A stretch of 9,409 nt of DNA from NCBI GenBank assembly GCA_030668755.1, contig DAOVEW010000017.1, positions 1 to 9,409 of the forward strand. The letters run 5' to 3'. Below the pieces are notes generated by a model, which searched no databases, was not told where the DNA came from, and saw only the letters and a list, made by a program, of their open reading frames with translations. The position numbers and the translations under genes were made by a program. This document shows positions 5,950 to 9,409 of this stretch, one piece after another. The first letter of the stretch is position 1, and each line of letters starts with the position of its first letter. This DNA is from Bacillota bacterium. GTDB taxonomy: Bacteria; Armatimonadota; Hebobacteria; Hebobacterales; Hebobacteraceae.

Positions 5950-8333
5950 CCCATCCAGACGAAAGCGCGTCGAAAATCCGCAACTGGTGGCCCGCCCTCG
6001 CAATTGTCGGCGGCGCCTGCCTCTTCTGCTGGCCCGTGTTCCTGGGCCGCATCATGATGCCCGCCGACATGTGCCTCCTCATGCTCCCTTGGCGCTCCCT
6101 CCAGCATCACTTCCCCGACTTCTACCGGCCCCACAACCCGATGTTCGATCCCATTCAGCAGTACCTCCCCTGGCGCATCTACGCGGTCGAGTCCCTGCGC
6201 GCTGGATTCCTCCCGCTTTGGAATCCCTACGCCTTCTGCGGCACCCCCTTCCTCGCCAATCTCCAGTCAACCGTCCTCTATCCGCTCAACCTGCTCTTCC
6301 TCATCACCGGCGCCCGCCACGGCTTCGGAGTCTCCGCGATCCTCCACCTCACACTCGGCGGCCTCTTCATGTACGCCTTCCTCCGCACCCTCGCCCTCGC
6401 CCGGCCCGCCGCGCTCCTGGGCGCCCTCATCCTCATGTTCAACGGCTTCACGGTCTCCTGGCTCGAGTTCCCAACCATGTCCCTATGGGTCTTCATGTGG
6501 CTCCCCGCCGTCTTGCTCGCCTACGAACGATCGCTCCGCACCCCCCGCTCTGTGTGGCCCGTTCTCTGCGCCCTGGCCCTCGCCATCCAGTTCCTCGGCG
6601 GCCACCTCCAGATCTCCGCCTACGTCGTCATCGCCTTCCTCCTCTACGCGGTCGCGCGGATCATCTCCCGAGAAGAGCGCGCAGTCAGCCGCCCACTCGC
6701 CGCAGCCATCGGGTTGGGCTCCCTCGCCGTCGGCCTTGCCCTCGCCGCAGGCCAGCTCCTCCCCACCCTCGAACTGGCACAACAGACCGGCCGCGCTCCT
6801 CACGCCGCCGCCGAAGCCGCCCGCACCGCCTTCCCCCTCTCCCACTTCATCCTCTACCTCGTCCCCAACTTCTTCGGCAGCCCCGTCCACTACAACTACT
6901 GGGGCAACGTCGCTGACCCCAGCGCTCTCAACTTCTTCGAGACCGCCTGCTATGTCGGCGTTCTCCCTCTTCTCCTGGCCGTCTGGGCGCTTCGCCGCTG
7001 GCGCGAGCAGACCGCGCTCTTCTTCACTCTGCTCGCAATCTTCGCCCTCCTCGTCGCTGTCGGATCGCCTCTCTACCGGCTGCTGTACTACCTTACGCCC
7101 GGCTTTCGCCAGCTTGCCGGGGTCGCCCGCGTGCTCTGCCTCGCCGCATTCGGCCTCGCCGGTCTCGCCGCCGTCGGCCTGGACGACCTCCTCGGCGCCA
7201 AAGCGCCGAGATCGCCTCGCTCCCCCCTGCTCGTCGCCTTCTCCCTAGCACTTGTGGTCGCTCTCGCGCTTGGCCTCGTCTGGCCTGCCCTCCACACAAC
7301 CGAGTTCCGCGAAGCCTTCCCCGACTTCCCACCCTATCTCACGAAGCAGATTCTCTTCTTCTTCCTGCTCGCGGCGGCCGGCGGGGCCGTCGTCACCCTT
7401 CGCGCGCGCCTCCGCATCGGCATCCCCTTTGCCTCGGCCGCCTGCATCGGCCTGGTGGCCCTCGACCTCTTCGCCTTTGGCATCGGCTTCAACCCCTTCG
7501 TGGATCCACGCATGGCCTACCCCGAAACCGACTCCATCCGCTGGCTCAAAGACAACGTCGGCCACCACCGAATCGCGTCCCTCGCCTCCAATGGCCTCGA
7601 CTGGATGGCCCACAACAGCCCGATGATATTCGGGCTGCGCGACATACACGGCTCCGACTCCCTCCGCCCCCGCCGCTCCTTCGAGCTCGCCTCCGGCCCC
7701 GACCTCGCCCAGGCCGACTACCCGGCCCCCGATTCCCCTCTCATGGATCTCCTCGCCGTCAAGTACCTGATCACGCGCCGTCCTGTCTCCGATGGATGGG
7801 TGCTCCGCCAGGACGCCGAAGTCCCGATCTACGAGAACCTGGAGGCCCTGCCCCGCGCCTACTTCCAGAGCGCAGCGCAGGAGCTCGCCTCATCCCATCC
7901 CACCGTGGGGCAGGAACTCGCCTCCTCCCGACCCACCGTTGGGCAGGAGCTTCCCTCCTCCCGACCCACCGTGGGGCAGGAGCTCGCCTCCTGCCCTCAA
8001 GGTTCTCTGGCCTTCGAGCGAGACGATCCTGACGCTATCACGCTGCAAGTGACGACCGATCAGCCTGCGCAGGTTGTGCTGACCGACTCCTACTACCCCG
8101 GCTGGCGAGCTCGGGTGGACGGCAGGCCAAGCGACATCCGTCGCGTCAACTACGCCTTCCGCGGGGTCCTCGTGCCGGCCGGCAACCACTCTGTCGAGCT
8201 GGCGTACGAGCCTGCCAGCTTCCAAGTCGGCCTCTTCGCCTCGCTCGTTGCCCTGCTCCTGCTCGCCGCCGCCGGCCCGGCCCTCTACCTGCGCGGCCGG
8301 CCCAGCGCCGCCGCAACCGCCTCCCGGTCGTAG
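5946..8333 (+). CDS. YfhO-family membrane protein, complete, with in-frame tandem repeat
   Basis: 795 residues, near the usual YfhO length. Family hallmarks in order: DPIQQYLPWRIYAVESLRAG (68-87) with LWNPYAFCGTPFLAN (91-105) in the first external loop; GGHLQISAYV (218-227); AAGQLLPTLELAQQTGRA (267-284); LVPNFFGSP (305-313); CYVGVLPLLLA (335-345); AGVARVLCLAAFGLAGLAAV (391-410); and the C-terminal YYPGWRARVDG (716-726), NYAFRGVLVPAG (735-746) and a final helix near 761-781. About a dozen helices are expected. Residues 645-682 are an 11-residue repeat absent from the paralogue at 2-1192. The frame is open far upstream (from at least 4590), but ATG 5946 is the right start: it forms ATGA with the previous stop, and a helix and the family N-terminus follow, while the upstream extension is Arg/Pro-rich and lies over another gene. 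YfhO proteins are linked to glycosylation of surface polymers; the substrate here is unknown. The 3' end overlaps the converging gene. Confidence 0.92.
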   Translation: MTHPDESASKIRNWWPALAIVGGACLFCWPVFLGRIMMPADMCLLMLPWRSLQHHFPDFYRPHNPMFDPIQQYLPWRIYAVESLRAGFLPLWNPYAFCGTPFLANLQSTVLYPLNLLFLITGARHGFGVSAILHLTLGGLFMYAFLRTLALARPAALLGALILMFNGFTVSWLEFPTMSLWVFMWLPAVLLAYERSLRTPRSVWPVLCALALAIQFLGGHLQISAYVVIAFLLYAVARIISREERAVSRPLAAAIGLGSLAVGLALAAGQLLPTLELAQQTGRAPHAAAEAARTAFPLSHFILYLVPNFFGSPVHYNYWGNVADPSALNFFETACYVGVLPLLLAVWALRRWREQTALFFTLLAIFALLVAVGSPLYRLLYYLTPGFRQLAGVARVLCLAAFGLAGLAAVGLDDLLGAKAPRSPRSPLLVAFSLALVVALALGLVWPALHTTEFREAFPDFPPYLTKQILFFFLLAAAGGAVVTLRARLRIGIPFASAACIGLVALDLFAFGIGFNPFVDPRMAYPETDSIRWLKDNVGHHRIASLASNGLDWMAHNSPMIFGLRDIHGSDSLRPRRSFELASGPDLAQADYPAPDSPLMDLLAVKYLITRRPVSDGWVLRQDAEVPIYENLEALPRAYFQSAAQELASSHPTVGQELASSRPTVGQELPSSRPTVGQELASCPQGSLAFERDDPDAITLQVTTDQPAQVVLTDSYYPGWRARVDGRPSDIRRVNYAFRGVLVPAGNHSVELAYEPASFQVGLFASLVALLLLAAAGPALYLRGRPSAAATASRS
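7877..7992 (+). repeat. 33-bp tandem repeat, about 3.5 copies, in frame within YfhO gene
   Basis: Units at 7877-7909, 7910-7942 and 7943-7975, with a fourth, partial unit at 7976-7992. Each begins GCAGGARCT and the full units end in CCCACCGTKGG. They differ at only a few positions. Since 33 is divisible by three the frame is kept, and the protein shows AQELASSHPTV, GQELASSRPTV, GQELPSSRPTV and then GQELASC. The array lies between the membrane domain and the conserved PGW domain, in what should be a variable extracytoplasmic linker. The near identity of units at DNA level, synonymous sites included, points to recent duplication or slippage rather than old protein repeats. Confidence 0.93.
7974..7996. 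repeat. perfect 9-bp inverted repeat closing the tandem array
   Basis: Arms GGGCAGGAG (7974-7982) and CTCCTGCCC (7988-7996) are perfectly complementary around a 5-nt loop, CTCGC. Earlier units keep the left arm but have CTCATCCC or CTCCTCCC on the right, so only the last copy forms the full stem. The form (a short GC-rich palindrome preceded by GTGG) recalls REP-like elements. It could also simply be chance in GC-rich coding DNA. No T-run follows, so it is not an intrinsic terminator. Confidence 0.7.
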
Positions 8334-9409
8334 ACCACCAGCAGCGGCGTCTCTCCCAGCCTCACCGCCCAGGCCGGCTCCTCGTGCTCCACCAGCGCCC
8401 AGCACAGCTCAGTGTAATCGCTCTGCATGGCCTGAAACATCACATAGTCCACCGAGCCTGCCTCGCCCTCATCTCCCGTGAAGCCCACGTCCTCCCGCAG
8501 CGCTCCCGCCTGCTGCTGGAATTCGAGAAGGTAGATCACGCCCTTGGGAATCACGAGCACGCGCGGGTTCGGCTGCTCCACTCCGTTGAGGAATTCGGGC
8601 GCCTCCGCGAACACCTGCCCCCAATAGATCGTCTCGAACCCCCGCGCCGTCGCCCCCTCTGTTCCGCCGACCAGGGAGTTGTAGTACGCAAGCTGATACG
8701 GATGCGTCCTCGTCATCGCCTTTGCCCCCGGCAGCAGAAGCAGTGCCCCCAAAGCCGCACACACCAGACTCGAGAGCAAACCGTTTGCCCTCACCAAGCG
8801 CACGACGCGGCCCTGCAGCCACGCAAATCCGCCCCCCGCCAGCGCCGCCAGAAATGGAAACGCCGGCAGGAACAGCCGAACCCCGTTGTACTTCGGGCTG
8901 CTCGGCAGCGCGCTCGGCAGCAGCGCAATTGCCAGCCCCAACACCAGCAGCGCCCTCTCCGCCCTTGCCCTCCCGCGGCGACGCACGAGGCCCGTAGGAG
9001 CGACATTCCTGTCGCGACTTCCCCTCATCGCCCCCACAGCCGCGAGCACCAGCACCACCGGCGGCGTCGCCGCCGCGGCCATCACGAACGGATAGTGCCA
9101 CGGCGCATATTCCCAGAGCCGCCCCAGATACCACACGTTATACGCCGCGTGCCCGAAGTGGAACCCCAGGTACTCCCGCAGGTGCGGCAACGAGTCCACC
9201 CACAGCCACGGCCAGCCCAGCCAGAAGACGGCCGGCCCAATCACCCCCAGTGCGACCGCGAGCTTCGCGCAGGGCCTTCGGTAATACGCCAGACCCCACG
9301 GGACCAGCAGCACCGGCAGGAAGAACGCGTTCAGCTTCGACAGCAGCGCCAGGCCGAACGACAACCCCGCCGCCGCGGTCCACCGCCACGAGTTCCTTCG
9401 CAGCGCCTC
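8285..9409 (-). CDS. GT39-type membrane glycosyltransferase, C-terminal part (5' end outside window)
   Basis: The - strand frame is open to the window edge (374 codons visible), so the TTG at 9364 is internal rather than the start. The first visible segment, AAAGLSFGLALLSKLNAFFL, is the GT39 helix carrying the conserved lysine (TK/SK position), so perhaps 180-200 N-terminal residues, with the catalytic acidic loop, are missing. Numbering from the TTG: PWLW (52-55), YLGFHFGH (65-72), APWHYPFVM (87-95), SSPKYNGVRLFLPAFPFLA (155-173), HPYQLAYYNSLVGG (221-234) and GFETIYWG (242-249), a motif set seen in a recognisable group of bacterial glycosyltransferase family 39 proteins. About six helices are visible, then a soluble tail (216-359). 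Predicted to move a sugar from a lipid carrier; substrate unknown. A REP-like palindrome lies within it, at a loop. Its last 49 bp overlap the end of the converging YfhO gene. Confidence 0.87.
   Translation of the reverse strand, partial: EALRRNSWRWTAAAGLSFGLALLSKLNAFFLPVLLVPWGLAYYRRPCAKLAVALGVIGPAVFWLGWPWLWVDSLPHLREYLGFHFGHAAYNVWYLGRLWEYAPWHYPFVMAAAATPPVVLVLAAVGAMRGSRDRNVAPTGLVRRRGRARAERALLVLGLAIALLPSALPSSPKYNGVRLFLPAFPFLAALAGGGFAWLQGRVVRLVRANGLLSSLVCAALGALLLLPGAKAMTRTHPYQLAYYNSLVGGTEGATARGFETIYWGQVFAEAPEFLNGVEQPNPRVLVIPKGVIYLLEFQQQAGALREDVGFTGDEGEAGSVDYVMFQAMQSDYTELCWALVEHEEPAWAVRLGETPLLVVYDREAVAAALGRPRR
8994..9022 (+). repeat. REP-like palindromic element inside glycosyltransferase gene
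   Basis: The element reads GTAG-GA then GCGACA (9000-9005), loop TTCC (9006-9009), TGTCGC (9010-9015) and GACTTCC. The 6-bp stem is perfect. A 5' GTAG tetranucleotide before an imperfect-to-perfect GC-rich hairpin is the known layout of bacterial REP sequences moved by RAYT (TnpA-REP) single-strand transposases. On the coding strand it is read as GSRDRNVAPTG, polar and basic, between two hydrophobic stretches (residues 115-125 counted from the TTG at 9364), so it would be tolerated as a loop insertion. No RAYT gene is in the window. Assignment rests on form alone. Confidence 0.65.

Noticed and set aside
7877..7992. Tandem array as a CRISPR array
   Set aside because: The units are contiguous with no unique spacers between them, and the array lies inside an open reading frame that it keeps in frame.
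8295..8302. GGCCGGCC palindrome in the convergent overlap as a possible bidirectional terminator
   Set aside because: There is no loop of useful size and no U-tract on either strand.
8469..9134. 221-codon - strand frame within the converging glycosyltransferase
   Set aside because: Gly/Ala/Arg-rich with no recognisable motif. The alternative frame carries the full GT39 motif series across the same bases.

Overview
The window is a compact, GC-rich stretch of bacterial chromosome made up almost entirely of multi-pass membrane proteins that look like cell-envelope glycan assembly enzymes. It holds six genes. Five lie head-to-tail on the + strand and one, on the - strand, converges on them. Two run off the window edges. 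There is no intergenic gap longer than about 10 bp and I see no RNA gene, CRISPR array, insertion sequence, transposase, phage gene or convincing promoter. The organism cannot be named from this sequence. High GC, C- or G-ending codons, missing Shine-Dalgarno motifs and clustered GT-C/YfhO proteins would suit an environmental bacterium such as a planctomycete, an armatimonadete or a related lineage, but this is a weak inference.

Layout: (1) 2-1192, C-terminal half of a YfhO-family membrane protein, 5' end outside the window; (2) 1189-2799, a GT39/ArnT-like glycosyltransferase; (3) 2796-4463, a GT-C-like membrane protein with a soluble C-terminal domain; (4) 4474-5949, a second, more divergent GT-C-like membrane protein; (5) 5946-8333, a complete YfhO-family protein paralogous to gene 1; (6) 8285-9409 on the - strand, C-terminal part of another GT39-type glycosyltransferase. 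Genes 1/2, 2/3 and 4/5 overlap by ATGA junctions and 3/4 are 10 bp apart, so genes 1-5 are probably one translationally coupled operon. Genes 5 and 6 overlap tail-to-tail by 49 bp.

How they may work together: GT-C enzymes take sugars from polyprenyl-phosphate carriers on the outer face of the cytoplasmic membrane and add them to lipids, proteins or polymers. YfhO is a related polytopic family implicated in lipoteichoic acid glycosylation in Firmicutes. A run of such genes between two YfhO paralogues suggests a surface-glycan decoration locus. The acceptor and the sugars cannot be read from the sequence. No cytoplasmic nucleotide-sugar enzyme is in view.

The least ordinary signals are at small scale: a 33-bp, in-frame tandem repeat inside the second YfhO gene that ends in a perfect 9-bp inverted repeat; a REP-like palindrome beginning with GTAG inside the coding sequence of the - strand glycosyltransferase; and a C-over-G bias of the + strand that persists whichever strand is coding, so the opposing genes prefer different synonymous codons.
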